Assembly: GCA_003013855.2 (NCBI GenBank)
Contig: ML058549.1
Location: forward strand, 744,001 to 808,000
From: Liriodendron chinense
Taxonomy: Eukaryota > Streptophyta > Magnoliopsida > Magnoliales > Magnoliaceae
Reading direction: 5' to 3'
DNA length: 64,000 nucleotides
Shown here: positions 1-11,179 of the stretch, in pieces
Layout: every line of letters begins with the position of its first letter
How positions within the stretch are numbered: position 1 is the first letter of the stretch
Notes under the pieces: model-generated
Database searches by the model: none
Seen by the model: only the letters and a program-made list of their open reading frames with translations
What the model was told of the DNA's origin: nothing
Position numbers and translations under genes: made by a program

Positions 1-185
1 CATACACTTATAAAGAAAATCATCAAGTAAATAGAACTTTCAACCGAGGAATCATACAATTTTTTTTCAAATAAGTTCATGAAAAAGAGAAAAAAATTTG
101 TGAGCATGCATTTGAGTTTTGTATTCAATTTAAGTAGATATATAATCCTGACCAGCTCACTTGTGTAAATTCTTAGAGCTTCTAG

Positions 186-257
186 AAATGGTTTGCTACC
201 GGAGATTTCAGTCTTGAAAATAAGTTGGGAGTGGGTGGATTTCAAGCTATTTATAAG
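186..257 (+). pseudogene. LRR receptor-like kinase fragment, P-loop exon
   Basis: This 24-codon exon reads ATGDFSLENKLGVGGFQAIYK near its end, which is the start of a plant receptor-like kinase domain. The glycine-rich loop is GVGGFQA, so the third glycine of the usual GxGxxG is Gln. It starts just after an AG at 184-185 and ends at a GT donor (258-259). It joins in frame (AAG then GGT) to the exon at 4781-4991, giving a continuous kinase N-lobe. From memory the closest family is the LRR-VIII-2 group of receptor kinases. No LRR or transmembrane exon is visible upstream in the 185 bases available. The intron between the two exons is swollen by two nested solo LTRs. Decayed fragment. Confidence 0.8.
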
Positions 258-1340
258 GTACTTTTTTCTTATGTAATCTGTGAAATTGTGTGCAAGGGGG
301 TCTAACATGACACTTTATCATGTTACACCGCGGAAGCTTTAGAGCGGAGCTATTAGAACTATGATTAAGTCCTAAAGGGGGGTGATTATGACCTTTTGAA
401 AAACTCTTGCTTAATTTAAACTAATTAGCAATTAAACTATTAACCAAGTAACACTTAACTTCTAAGCTTAAGTGGGTCTAATCATATAGACTAGAAAAGA
501 TTAAGCAATTAAGCAAGTAGTCTATAGAGTGAAACTACAACTTTTGTGTGAATCTACCTATCCGTTGCATATCATACATACCATTCAAGCATTTAAATAA
601 TTAACAATTAAGGAGAAAATGCAAGAATAGAAATGTGCTCAAATGATAATCATAAACATAAGCACGTATAGTTGTTTGGTTTTCCTACTCCACTCCCGAT
701 TACCGTACCCAATTCATGAGTACACAAAATTTCACTAAACAGAGGTTTCAAATAATTTAACCTCACAACTCATACCAGAGCTTTTTACAACGGGTTCACC
801 TTTCAACCTAAACGGAGGTTTTTCAAGTTCACCTCTCAACCTACACGTATGCACCCGTGTTGGTGAAACACGTACTCACCTGTGTCGGTGGCTCCCTTTG
901 AAGAGTTGGTTTAGGCCCAACAAATGTGCTAATGTCCCACTAAGGAACCTAAATTTAGGCTCAACAAATGTGCTAAGGATCCACACAAAAAAACCTGAGT
1001 TTAGGCTCAACACATGAGCCAAGGATCTACTAAGGAACCTGGTTTTAGGATTAACTAATGAGCCAAGGATCCACTAGGGAACCTGGTTCAATTTTGGGTC
1101 ACAAACTCTCATACTCTATCCTACAAAAGGAAATAGTGCAAATGAACTCGCAAACTTGATAACTTACTTATCGGATGAGCCCCTTGTGTAACTCCTTCTT
1201 GGGTTACTTGATCTCCACTCTCCAGTGCTTTAATCAACTCCCTCGATTTTGTTTTCGATGCTTTGTCAAGGCTTTAACTTCAACGATCAACCACTTTGCA
1301 ATTGGTGCTCTTTTGAGATATGCCTAAGGTGATAGGAGAT

Positions 1341-3565
1341 TGTTAAAACTAGAAAAATGATCACAAGGACATTTTCTTGTGTTTTGTCGTTCTGGGGTTC
1401 TGAATAATAGAAACATTTATAGACAATCACAAGCATTCACAAAAGTACACAAGAGAAGAGATATCGCAAGGCGAATTTTATTTCAGAGATCCTGAGATCT
1501 TGTACATTCCAGGCCGTGATCTGGCATGAGCCCTTAATTACATCGAATGATCAATGACCCTTGATTAACATGCAGAAGACTTGTCAGTGGGGACTACGGT
1601 CCTAGAGTTCATGGTCGTAGAGACCTGTACTTTGTGTGGTCGTAGAGACTTGTATTTGTATGGTCATAGAGACCTGTATTTATTGTATTTTGTTATGGAC
1701 TGATCTATCTTTGTACGAGTCAGATGTCTATGTCCCATGTTTTGACCAGAGATCCAGGTTGAGACTGTCACGATTTTTAATCGAGAGGTGCGACTCTAGG
1801 CTTGCGCCCGTCGTTTGTGACAGGTGACCACGGGAAGATCGATCTGTAGTTGTATGTACCTGAACAGCTCAACCAGCGGATGCCGTTTGAATGGGTAGGG
1901 CATCGACTGTTCTTCAAGTGTCAGTCTTTAACAAATTCCATGTAATAGTTTTAGAACTCTCTCAATATGATTTATTGTGTCAACTATAGTCCCATTTTCT
2001 TAGTCTAGACCTGAATTCAGGTCATATTATGATAGTACATGTAAATAATAGATATATCGGTATGATTCGGGGAAATAGTGGCCTCTTTCCGAGAAATTAC
2101 TTCGTTCATCACATTGGATCGGATCGGACTCCGAAGGCTTGCATTCTGCTCATTGGGTGGCCCGAATGAGTTATTTGACTACTCTATTGCGTTCGGGACG
2201 CTCAAAATACCCAAAATAGGCCCAAATGGGGCCCGAAAACATCACAAAGTAAAGATTTAAAGGTGCTGAAATGGACGTTCAGAGTGTTGATTTTTCTGAT
2301 CCGCTGGGCTGATTTTATTGACGCACTGGGGCCAGTGCGTCCAAAAATGACTGTTAAAATGTTTGATTTTTCTGATCCGCTGGCCTATTTTTATGATGCT
2401 TTGGGGCCAGTGCGTCCGAAAATGACTTTGTTAAGATGTGCATTTTTTTGATCCGCTGGCTTATTTTGAGATGCGCTGGGGCCAGTGCGTCCGAAAATGA
2501 CTATTAAAATGTTTGATTTTTCTGATCCGCTGGTCTATTTTTATGATGCGCTAGAGCCAGTGCGTCCACAAAGTAAGTCAAATCGGACTCCAGGTATTTT
2601 CATGATGCGCTGTTATACTGATGCATTTTTAAACCATTTCTTCACCAGACCTGTTGTGGTCGGATGCGGGGTTTTCGGTGATCGGAGAAGGTTTCCGGCG
2701 ATCGGAGAAGGTTTCCGGCGATCGGAAAGAGGGTTCCGGGGAGGGATTCCGGCAGTTTCTCGAAATGCCCAAGGTACAAAACTCTCTCTCTGGATTCGTT
2801 CAAATAAATAGTAACGAAGGGGTATTTATACCCAAAAATACCAAAAGTCGGCCAATAGGACGCTGCCACGTGTAGCGCGTCGAGGAAATATGTCGGCGCG
2901 TTGAGAAAATCACTCGGCGCATCTTAAAATGCCTTAGTTTAAATGCTGATTTTTAGGGCGCACTGGCTGTCAGTGCGTCCTGAAAATCCTGAAAATGCCT
3001 GATTTATTGGACGCGCTGGCGGTCAATGCGTCCTGAAATTCTTGAATTTTTAGATGCGCTGGTCGTCGGTGCGTCCTGAAATTCGATTCAGAAAACTGTC
3101 TGAATTTCAAGATGCGCTGGCTGTAAGTGCGTCCTGAAATTCACTGTGCAAAATTGTCTGAATTTCTCGACGTGCTGGGTGAATTTCCTGATGCGCTGAG
3201 GGTCAGTGCGTCCTGAAATTCCTTTCTAAAATGACTAAATTTCGTGATGCGCTGACCGCGAATTTCTTGATGGGCCGACGTACTTATTTGTGATTATCTT
3301 GTCAATGTGGAGCCCGCTTTGCGATGGATGTTGATGCACTGGCTGTATTTGTTCATGATTGAACTTACCCTCCCAAATTTGGAGGGTTCTGATCATGATG
3401 AATGGTGGGGCCCACCACTGGGTCAACTTTTCATTTTTTGTAAAGTCTGATGTGCGTTGTGAATTCCGTTGAATTTGTTGATGCACTGCCCCTAAATCCA
3501 GTGATAGGGCAGATTGTACACTTGTAACCCTTGTTTTGAAGATCCTGACTTTTGAGACCCCATCA
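1341..3565. mobile_element. Solo LTR (unassigned family) nested in the family B solo LTR
   Basis: A 2,225 bp insertion starting TGTTAAAACTAG and ending GACCCCATCA, flanked by the 5 bp duplication GAGAT (1336-1340, 3566-3570). The outer LTR resumes exactly across it. The TG...CA ends and 5 bp duplication fit an LTR, and there is no repeat between its two ends, so I call a solo LTR. It contains an array of imperfect tandem repeats (2262-3290). On the minus strand it has a TATAAATA box at about 2825-2832, which hints at minus orientation. No protein is encoded; the open frames inside follow the repeat. Confidence 0.75.
2262..3290. repeat. Imperfect tandem repeat array (GATGCGCTGG...CAGTGCGTCC)
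   Basis: About a dozen copies of a unit with the paired words GATGCGCTGG and CAGTGCGTCC. The spacing is about 70-80 bp in the left part (2262-2570, with TTTTTCTGATCCGCTGG) and 55-65 bp in the right part (2900-3250, with TCCTGAAATTC). Between the two parts lies a short direct repeat GATCGGAGAAGGTTTCCGGC (2680-2740). The units diverge from each other, so this is an old array that belongs to the solo LTR. Confidence 0.8.
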
Positions 3566-3862
3566 GAGATAGGTTGAATTTTCTACAACTAGTTATATGT
3601 TGTAAGCCTAGAAGGACTCACCTAATTGGATCTCTAGAGAGGTTCAACCAAATGATTTACTTATGACGTAGGTGTTTAAACATCTATAGATTAAGAGAGA
3701 GGAATTTCATCTTCATTTGAGCTTTTTAATACTCCAACTTGTGATGAATCACAAGGAATATGACTTGGGTAGCTTAGGTTTAGAGCCTAGATATGGTTGT
3801 TATAATGGTGGCTTCTAAAACACTAAATTCCTCTCTTAAAGCCCAAGAGTCGAGCTCTGTTC

Positions 3863-4185
3863 TTATATAGATTAATCTCAAACAGTTAAAAAATAGGCTA
3901 CAATGGTTAACTATCGATCGGTCACATAGAACTTGCGACCGGTCGCAGAAGGGCCATCAACCGGTCGCAATTGAATGACGACATATTGATTTAAGAGAGG
4001 GACAAAGATTTAGTTGTTGTTCCATTTTGGCTCCTGGCGAATGGTTGCAATTAACCAGTGATCGACCGAATTAAGCCTGGGACACTTGTTATGGTTGTTG
4101 TCTCACTTTGGCTTCTGATGACCGATCGACTAGACTGGTGACTGGTCACTTGGTGTTGTCGACCGGTCGTTGACCAGTCACCAGC
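3863..4185 (-). promoter_or_regulatory. LTR promoter: inverted-repeat word cluster plus TATA
   Basis: Read on the minus strand, words of the form GACCGGTCG / CGACCGGT and diverged versions run from 4185 down to 3913. They are followed at about 3870-3863 by CTATATAAG, a TATA box. The same order, cluster then TATA, occurs in the sister LTRs at 7068-7226 and 10436-10695. In those copies the leader begins shortly after the TATA box. No transcript start can be read from sequence alone. Confidence 0.55.
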
Positions 4186-4780
4186 ACATCAGCTCTGCTA
4201 TTTTGGTCTGTATTTCTACAGTCACTCATGTACCTCTTAGGCCTTCCTTTAAGTGATCTTTTAGGACACCTAAGGCCATTCTAAGATAACTAAAAGTATA
4301 CATATTGGGGTCCAAGTCATCTAGAGGTTTTATAATTGTTTTGGTTTAAGGGTTTTGGCTCACCAAGGCATCTCATTTACTGGTTTCTTCTTTCTTAATG
4401 CAACTTGTTGTGTCTTCGGTCTTCATCTTCTTTGGGCTTACCCAACACCTAGACACATAGACCTACGTAATTGATAAATAAGGTGCATTAATATGTCATA
4501 AAAAATGCACTAACAATCTGTAATAAATGTATCACAAGACAACATTATTCTGTTTTTAATCTGCAAGTTTAGGTGAATGTGATTGATTGTCATGAAGGAA
4601 AGTACAGTGCCAATTGAGAAGTGAGAACAAATCCCAATTTGTGTGGACAACAAACAGGCCTCCGTATAACTCTCTCTGTGGTGATTCAAGTATCATTTTA
4701 TACAACAATAATGTACAATCACTCAAGTCTCATCCATAGATATGTACACAAATAAATACATAATTGTGGTATTTTTATAG

Positions 4781-4991
4781 GGTACACTTTCAGATGGAAG
4801 GACAGTAGCTGCGAAGCAACTCTCAGTGGCATCTCATCATGGAAAGCGTCAATTTGTAACAGAGATTGTTACCATACCAGTGGTGCAGCATTGGAACCTT
4901 GTGAAGTTGTACGGATGCTGCATCGAGGGAGATAAGTGGCTTTTGGTTTACTAGTTTCTTGAAAACAAGAGCCTTGATCATGCACTCTTCG
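4781..4991 (+). pseudogene. LRR receptor-like kinase fragment, second kinase exon
   Basis: This exon follows a TTTTTATAG acceptor and reads GTLSDGRTVAAKQLSV, then HWNLVKLYGCCIEGDKW and LENKSLDHALFG, ending at a GT donor (4992-4993). It covers the kinase N-lobe: the invariant Lys in VAAK, the alpha-C region (QFVTEIV) and the strand through the hinge. A TAG stop (LLVY-stop-FLENKSL) falls at the hinge, where relatives have a charged residue. No later kinase exon (HRD, DFG) is visible downstream before repeats take over at about 5.36 kb. With the exon at 186-257 it forms a truncated pseudogene of an LRR-VIII-2-like kinase. Confidence 0.85.
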
Positions 4992-5644
4992 GTATAAAAC
5001 ATGTCCCCATTTCTTTAAAACCATATTCTTGAGCTCGACCTAAATGAGGAATGTGATGGCCATTGGTAAGAGATAGGATATGGTAACAACACGTGCCAAT
5101 GTAGCATGTTTAAGCGACATTTAGGCCATTCATCTAGTGGGCCCCACATGAATATGCATTTCGATCATCAGGTAGCCCAACGTCTATGAAACAAATGGAC
5201 AAATAAAAAAATTGCCAACATCCACATTTGTCATACACTTGTTCCCCACTTGATGATTGAATCGGCTTTTTTCGAGTGGCCATGGAAAATGCAAGGTGGG
5301 TCCCACCTGATGAACAGACTGTATTCTCACACATACGTTCCACATTAGCAGTTTGTCACATTGGGGAATTGCTAGTTAGAGTTGGCAATGGGCCGGGTTT
5401 GGGCTAGGTAAAGCTAGGCCCAAGCTAAGCTCGGCAATTAATGTCCCAGGCTTGAGCATAGCCCAAGCCCGACATGTGCCTAGCACAGCAAGTCTAAGCC
5501 CGATGTGAAAAAGTTTGGTTGGGCCTTGGCCCAACCTCACCTGACTCGGCCTGGCTTAAAAATTTGATAAAATCCTCATTTCCCTCTTAAATGTTCCTAA
5601 TTTTGTTGATCAAGTGTACCAACACATGCACAAATAAATAGACC
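4992..5644. other. Non-coding flank with a diverged GGGCCGGG-type repeat
   Basis: No coding exon is visible. The first 370 bases look like the kinase intron plus a GGGCCCCAC-type dispersed repeat (about 5080-5340). From about 5360 to 5560 there is a stretch of gggccgggtttgggct, caagcccgac and ttgggccttggcccaac words. A similar stretch occurs at 62500-62590, so it is a dispersed repeat, possibly a hAT-type non-autonomous element. Confidence 0.5.
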
Positions 5645-6658
5645 TCGGCCCCAAACTGTATAGTTAAATATGTTGTGACTGGAAAAATGGCACAATGCAT
5701 GAATAATCTTCATAGTTAATCACCGGAGAAAATGAGAAGATTCACATCCCCTCTTAAAATGACAAATCGTATGAGGGAGTTGATTAAGCTCATTATCCAA
5801 CTAAATATAAAAACAAAGAATATGTTGAGTTGTGGCAATGCTAATGTAGGTAAGCTTCACATAGGTATATCCCGTACCGAATATAGATCTCCAACTAAGA
5901 GTGCACCTAAGAGAGATACGTTCAATGAAGAAACACTCTCTCCCGAATATTGTTTGGGTCCTAGGAAATTCACACCCAATGGGGTTGTGAACTAGGTTAG
6001 GTGACCTTATTAGGATATTTTAGATACTATAGGTAAATCTGAGGATTTTAACCCCATTTATGGGCTTATGGGAAAATCAGATGATTTAAGCCTCACTAGC
6101 CCACATTGATAGTTTAGTCTATATTTTGATTGATAAATTTTAATGCTAGACTATCACCCTGATTAGATTAACTAATCTTGCTAAATTTTATGCTTAATGT
6201 ATGCTAATTTATGCCTTAGTCATCTGCTTTAATGTATATCTTAAAATGACCAATTATACATGATCAAATATGCTTAAATAGTTACATTTTCTTATTGATC
6301 ATGTTCTTGCATGCTCCATGTTTTAATATTCATGCTACTCTCCCTAATTTGCATTTGCTTATAGTTAAAACTGTGACACTCTAATTTCTTCTCCATTTCC
6401 TTAATTGGTGTATTATTAAGGGGGAGAGATTGGTTTGTCAATTGCTGACAAAAAGAAGGAGAAAGATCAAGTCTCACCAAAACAAGTTTGTTATGTTTTG
6501 TGTTCCATGGATTGACAAGTTGTGGGGAGCAACTGAAGATGAGCTACTTAGTCTGTACATGTCTCGATTTGTATTTCATTTAAATATCAATGTAATCGAG
6601 TTAATGTATCTTGTTTTGGTAGGTTAGATTTTTGTTACGTAATTGACAAATGGGGGAT
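5645..6658 (+). mobile_element. Truncated internal region of copia family B, first copy
   Basis: It starts abruptly inside the internal region (ctcggccccaaactgtatag) and runs to the polypurine tract ACAAATGGGGGATTG just before the LTR at 6659. It matches 9060-10065 throughout. The coding remnant 5732-5995 (MTNRMRELIKLI, then NMLSCGNANVGKL) corresponds to residues about 105-161 of the ORF at 8865-9350. The 5' half, including the zinc knuckle and an upstream LTR, is missing. Because its 3' LTR also acts as the 5' LTR of the next copy, the two internal regions share one LTR. Confidence 0.75.
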
Positions 6659-8657
6659 TGTTAGTGCACTTTTCTGTGGTATATTAATGCACCTTACTTG
6701 TCAATTACGTAGGTCTTGAGTCTAGGTGTCGATTAAGCTTAAAGAAGATGAAGACCGAAGACTCGAGTAGACCTGCGGCATCAAGGAAGAAGAAACAGGT
6801 AAATGAGATGCCTTGGTGAGCCTTGAAATGAATCAAAACCCAAACCTCTTGATGACCCAAACCAATAGGCATACTTTTAGTCATCTTAGAATGACCTTAG
6901 GCATCCCAAGAGAACACCCAAAGTATGGCCCAAGAGGTTGCATATACTGTTATAAAACACAACACACAAACATCAGAAAAATAAGCATGTTGACCGATCT
7001 TGGCCAAGGGGCCCCAAAAGGGACAACAACAACTAACCAAACCTAATGTTTGAATTTCAAACCAGCCGCCAGACCGGTCAACAAAGGACAAAATCAGACA
7101 GAAACCTTTTACCAATCCCAAGACATAATTCGGTCAGTCAACCCTCAAAGACCGACAGGTATTGGACTTCTTCGACCAGTCGATAGCCAACCGTTTTAAT
7201 CCATTAAAGCTTTCTTTATATAAAGGCTTGGCTCAATTTGGGTCTCAAGAGAGAAATTTGAGTGCATTAGAAGCCACCCATATTGCCCACATCATTAAGC
7301 TCTAACCTGAATCATCCCAAGTCATCTTCCTTTTGATTCATCACAAGATAGAGCATTCAAAGCTCATATGAAGATGAACTTGGTCTCTCTTGATCTCTAG
7401 ATATTTTAGATACCTACACCATAGGTATATCCTTTGTCTTAACCTCTCCAGAGATCCAAATAAGTGAATCATTCTAGGCTTGCAACCTATTGTAAAAGAT
7501 TCAACCTACCTCCTATCACCTTTGTCATCTCGAAGAAAATCATATGCACGGCGATTGATCGGTGGAGCTAAAGTCTTGGCAAAGAGGCAACATCATTGAT
7601 TAGGGAAGCACACGGGGAGCTAATTCAAGCATGGGAGAGCGAGAAGAAGCAACCCATCAAGGTGCTACGAAAGGAGTTCAATCCAATAAGTAAGTGTTAA
7701 ATTTGAGAGTCCGTTAGCACTCCTTTATTTTGGTAGGATTGAGTATGAATTTAAGGTTGATGGTTAGCTTATTGAAAACCACATTAGTCTCAAAGGAGAG
7801 CCACCAACATGGGTGTGTACATGGCCACCGGCACGGGTGCATACGTGTAGGTTATTGGTTAGCCTAAAAACCATTTTAGGTTCTTGGATTGGAACTGAAA
7901 GGTTGGGAGGAACCTCGTCAAAACTCCTAGGTTGGGAAGAACCTTGTTTAAACTCCCGATTTAGGTAGAACTCGCAAACACCTGGGTTGATAGGTGAACC
8001 TGTAAAACCACCATTCAGGTCGAGAGGTGAGCCTGTGCAAAAACCTCCGTGTAAATGTTGGGAAGAACCTGTTTAAAACTTTTAGGTTAGGAGGAACCTG
8101 ATTTAAACTCCCTATTGAAATTCGGTGTGCTTAAGGGATGAGTATGGTAACCGGGAGTAGAGTAAACAAGTAGTCAAACCACTATACATGCTTGTGTTTG
8201 AGATTGTCATTTGAACCATTTCTATTATAACATTGTTTATTTAATTGTTATTATATGAATGTTTGAATGAAATGTATGTTATGCATTGATAGGTAGATTC
8301 TCACACATATCCTTTAGTTTCACCTCTAGACTAGTTGCTTAGGTAGCTATATCATTTGTAGTCTAGATAATTGCACATTGATTATAAGTTCAACATGTCA
8401 TATCATCATAATCTATGTACTTAGGTTAGTTTGCTTAATTGCATTATCTTTTGTAGACTTTATGATTGGACTCACTTAAGCTTGGAAGCTAAGTGTTCTT
8501 GTTTAATTAGTTTAATTAGACAAGAAGTTTTTAAAAGTGATTTTAAAACGGTCTTAATCACCCCCCCTTCTAGGACTTAGCCATAATCTTACAAGCTCCG
8601 AAAGCGTCCTCGTATAGCATAAGGTGTTGTGTTAAACCATCCGCTACGCACTTTTAA
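6659..8657 (+). mobile_element. LTR of copia family B (copy B1)
   Basis: Begins TGTTAGTGCACTTTTCTGTGG directly after a polypurine tract and ends at about CGCACTTTTAA just before a primer-binding site (8659). A word cluster of the GACCGGTC type (7068-7190) precedes a CTTTATATAAAGG TATA box (7213-7226). The 3' part carries the AATCACCCCCCCTTCTAGGACTTAG block seen in all family B LTRs. Length is about 2.0 kb. It closes the truncated internal copy on its left and opens the internal copy on its right. Confidence 0.8.
7068..7226 (+). promoter_or_regulatory. LTR B1 promoter: GACCGGTC-type cluster and TATA
   Basis: The words agaccggtca, tcggtcagtca, accgacagg and cgaccagtcgat are clustered from 7068 to 7190, then CTTTATATAAAGG follows about 23 bp downstream. 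The sister LTR B2 shows the same at 10436-10655 with TATA at 10682-10695. The words are partial inverted repeats. The role (U3 enhancer) is inferred from position only. Confidence 0.55.
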
Positions 8658-8658
8658 C

Positions 8659-8670
8659 TGATATCAGAGC
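8659..8670 (+). other. Primer-binding site, tRNA-iMet type
   Basis: TGATATCAGAGC follows the LTR end and differs by one base from TGGTATCAGAGC, the initiator-methionine tRNA complement used by most plant LTR elements. A second similar string, TTGGTATTAGAGCGGG, lies 75 bases on (about 8738). It has the same neighbourhood (TTTTCAATTGGTAT) as the copia element at 34521, so the exact LTR end is not fully certain. Confidence 0.6.
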
Positions 8671-8864
8671 CAAGTAACTCTGATAGAGCGACACTCCGAG
8701 TATCCCTTTTTTATATTCAATTTTCAATTGGTATTAGAGCGGGTTAGCCTAATAAAGCAAGTGTGAGTTGCTCTTGAAGGACTTAATCATCTGAAGTAGA
8801 CCCAAATGAGCTTTAGCACTATGTACCTAAGAGGGGTATTCGAACCCAAAAGGAAAATATTGTT

Positions 8865-9350
8865 ATGGGTAAGTTTTATGAGAATAAGAGAGGTTTTGAT
8901 ACTAATAGTCATATTTGTGTAACCTCCTCATTTCCTTCAGTGATCAATATAGACTCTAATGCCTCGGGGAATAAATCTAAATCTTCTCCCGTATGCCACT
9001 CATGTGGAGGCGTTGGGCACTTTAAATTTGAATGTGTGAATTCAAAAAGGCCTCAATCCACCTCGGTCCCAAACCGTATAGTTAAATATGTTGCAATCGA
9101 AAAAATGACACAATGCATGAAGAATCTTTATAAGAAATCACCGGAGAAAACGACAAGATTCTCATCCTCTCTTAAAATGACAAATCGTATGAGGGAGTTG
9201 ATTAAGCTCATTGCCCAACTAAATGTGAAAACAAAGAATATGTTGAGTTGTGGTCATGCTAATGCAGGTAGGCTTTACATAGGTATATCCCCTACCAAAT
9301 ATAGATCTCCAACTATGAGTGCACTTAAGAGAGATATGTTCAATGAATAA
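8865..9350 (+). CDS. Gag-derived fragment with CCHC zinc knuckle (copia family B)
   Basis: A 161-codon ORF starting at ATG 8865. Residues about 45-58 read CHSCGGVGHFKFEC, a CX2CX4HX4C nucleic-acid-binding knuckle. The next segment (KMTNRMRELIKLIAQLNVKTKNML) is a short helical stretch. Both match the second zinc knuckle and following helix of the copia polyprotein at 36183-36430 (CHACGDVGHLKFEC, then RMEELLEMVKQLNKRTMELM). It lacks the N-terminal gag domain and stops where the autonomous element goes on into protease. It could be a short protein retained by a parasitic element or a remnant; a second, more broken copy lies at 5732-5995. Confidence 0.65.
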   Translation: MGKFYENKRGFDTNSHICVTSSFPSVINIDSNASGNKSKSSPVCHSCGGVGHFKFECVNSKRPQSTSVPNRIVKYVAIEKMTQCMKNLYKKSPEKTTRFSSSLKMTNRMRELIKLIAQLNVKTKNMLSCGHANAGRLYIGISPTKYRSPTMSALKRDMFNE

Positions 9351-10065
9351 ACACTCTCTCCCGAATATTGTCTGAGTCCTAGAAAATTCACACCCAATGG
9401 GGTTGTGAGCTAGGTTAGGTGACCTTACGAGGTCATTTTAGATACTATAGGTAAATCTGAGGATTTTAACCTCATTTATGGGCTTATGAGCAAATTAAAG
9501 GATTCAAGCCTTACTAGCCTACATTGATAGTTTAACCTATATTTGATTAGTAAATTTTAATGCTAGACCATCACCCTGCCTAGATTAGCTAATCTTGCTG
9601 AATTTTATGCTTAATGTATGTTAATCTATACCTTGGTCATTTGCTTTCATGTATATCTTAAAATGACCAATTATGCATGATCAAATATGCTTAAATAGTT
9701 ACATTTTCTTATTCATCATGTTCTATGCATGCTCCATGTTTTAATGTCCATGCACCATATATTCTCCCTAGTTAGCATGTGCTTAAAGTTAAAATTGCAA
9801 CACTCTAAGCTCTTCTCCATTTCCTTAAGAGAGATTGGTTTGTCAATTGCTGACAAAAGGGGGAGAAAGATCAAGTCCCACAAAAACAAGTTTGCTACGT
9901 TTTTTCATTGCAAGGATTGACAAGTTATAAGGGAGCAACTGAAGATGAGCTGCTTAGTCTGTACATGTCTCGAGGTGTATTTTATTTAAAATTTAATGTA
10001 ATCGAGTTCATGTATTTTATTTTGTTTTGTTAGGTTTTTGTTATGTAATTGACAAATGGGGAGAT

Positions 10066-11140
10066 TGTTAGTGCACTTTTCTGTGGCACATTAGTGCACC
10101 TTATTTTTCAATTACGTAGGTCTTAAGTATAGGTGTCGGTTGAGCTTAAGGAAGATGAAGACCAAAGACTTGAGTGAACCTACTGCATCAAGAAAGAAAA
10201 AACAGGTAAATGAGATGCCTTGGTAATCCTTGAATCTTAAACTAAATCAAAACTCAAACCTCTTGATGACGCAAACTAATAGGCATACTTTTAGTGATCT
10301 TAGAATGACCTTAGGTGTCCCAAAAGAACAGCCAAAATATGACCCAAGAGGTTACATGTACTACTATAAAACACAACACATAAACATAAAAAAAAAAAAA
10401 AAAAAACATGTCTGTCAATTAGTCTTATCCCTTGGCCGACCGGTCATCAGAGGCCCAAAAAGGGACAGTAACAACTGACCAAACCTAGTGTCCCTGGCCG
10501 AATTTCATACTGGTCGATTGGTCTGGCCGACTGGTCGGCAGAGGGCAAGATGGGACAATAACCTTTTGCCTGTCCCAGGACATAATTCGTCCAGTCGACC
10601 CTCAACGACCGACCAGTTTTGGACCCCTCCGACTGATCGATAGCTAGCCATTGCCAACCATTTTATATCCGTTAAAGCTTTCTTTATATAAAGGCTTGTC
10701 TCAGTTTTGGGTCCCAAGAGAGAGATTTTAGTACATTAGAAGCCATTCATATTGCCCACAACATTAAGCTCTAATCCTAATCTTTCCAAGTCATTTTCCT
10801 GCTAATTTATCACAAGATGGAGCATTCAAAGCTCATATGATGATGAACTTACTCTCTCTTGATCTCTACATATTTTAGACACCTACATTATATGTATATC
10901 ACTTGTCTTAACCTCTTTAGAGATCCAAATAGGTGAATTATTCTAAGCTTACAATACACAACTTATTATAGAAGATTCAACCTACCTCCCATCACATTGG
11001 TTATCTCAAAAAAGATAATATGCAAGGCGATTGATCAGTGGAGCTAAAGCCTTGACAAAGCGGTGGCATCATTGACCAGGGGAGCACGTGGCAAGCTGAT
11101 TCAAGCACGGGAGAGCGAGAAGAAGCAACCCATCAAGGCG
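10066..11140 (+). mobile_element. LTR of copia family B (copy B2), left part
   Basis: Starts TGTTAGTGCACTTTTCTGTGG after a polypurine tract and follows LTR B1 to GCAACCCATCAAGGCG at 11140. There a minus-strand gypsy element is inserted. The LTR resumes at 30416-30420 with the same AGGCG and continues CTACGAAAGGGGCTCAATCC, exactly as in B1 at about 7659. It contains an A-run of about 20 bases near 10388 and the TATA box at 10682-10695. Confidence 0.85.
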
Positions 11141-11179
11141 TGTTCGCCAACCCCAAGTGCAAGGTTGTGATGGTGAAAA

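Larger units (their letters stand above)
281..4516 (-). mobile_element. Solo LTR, copia family B, with nested insertion
   Basis: On the minus strand this begins TGTTAGTGCATTTTTTATG and ends with CACAATTTCA. It is flanked by a perfect 5 bp duplication ATCTG (276-280 and 4517-4521). The sequence matches the family B LTRs at 6659-8657 and 10066-11140/30416-31403 in reverse: the AATTACGTAGGTCT block near the start, the TATATAAG box, the GGGAGTGGAGTAGG block and the CACCCCCCTTTAGGACTT block near the end. No internal region or second LTR is present, so it is a solo LTR left by LTR-LTR recombination. It sits in the intron of the kinase fragment and is interrupted by another solo LTR at 1341-3565. 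Confidence 0.85.
8658..10065 (+). mobile_element. Short internal region of non-autonomous copia family B
   Basis: About 1.4 kb between two family B LTRs. It holds only the ORF at 8865-9350 and then non-coding sequence, ending in the polypurine tract ACAAATGGGGAGATTG. Protease, integrase, reverse transcriptase and RNase H are absent. The element must therefore have been moved by a partner, probably a SIRE-type copia such as the one at 32.8-43.2 kb, whose zinc-knuckle region is similar. Confidence 0.75.

Noticed and set aside
2262..3290. CRISPR-like spacing of repeats
   Set aside because: Units are imperfect, spacers are not unique sequences, and the setting is a plant LTR.
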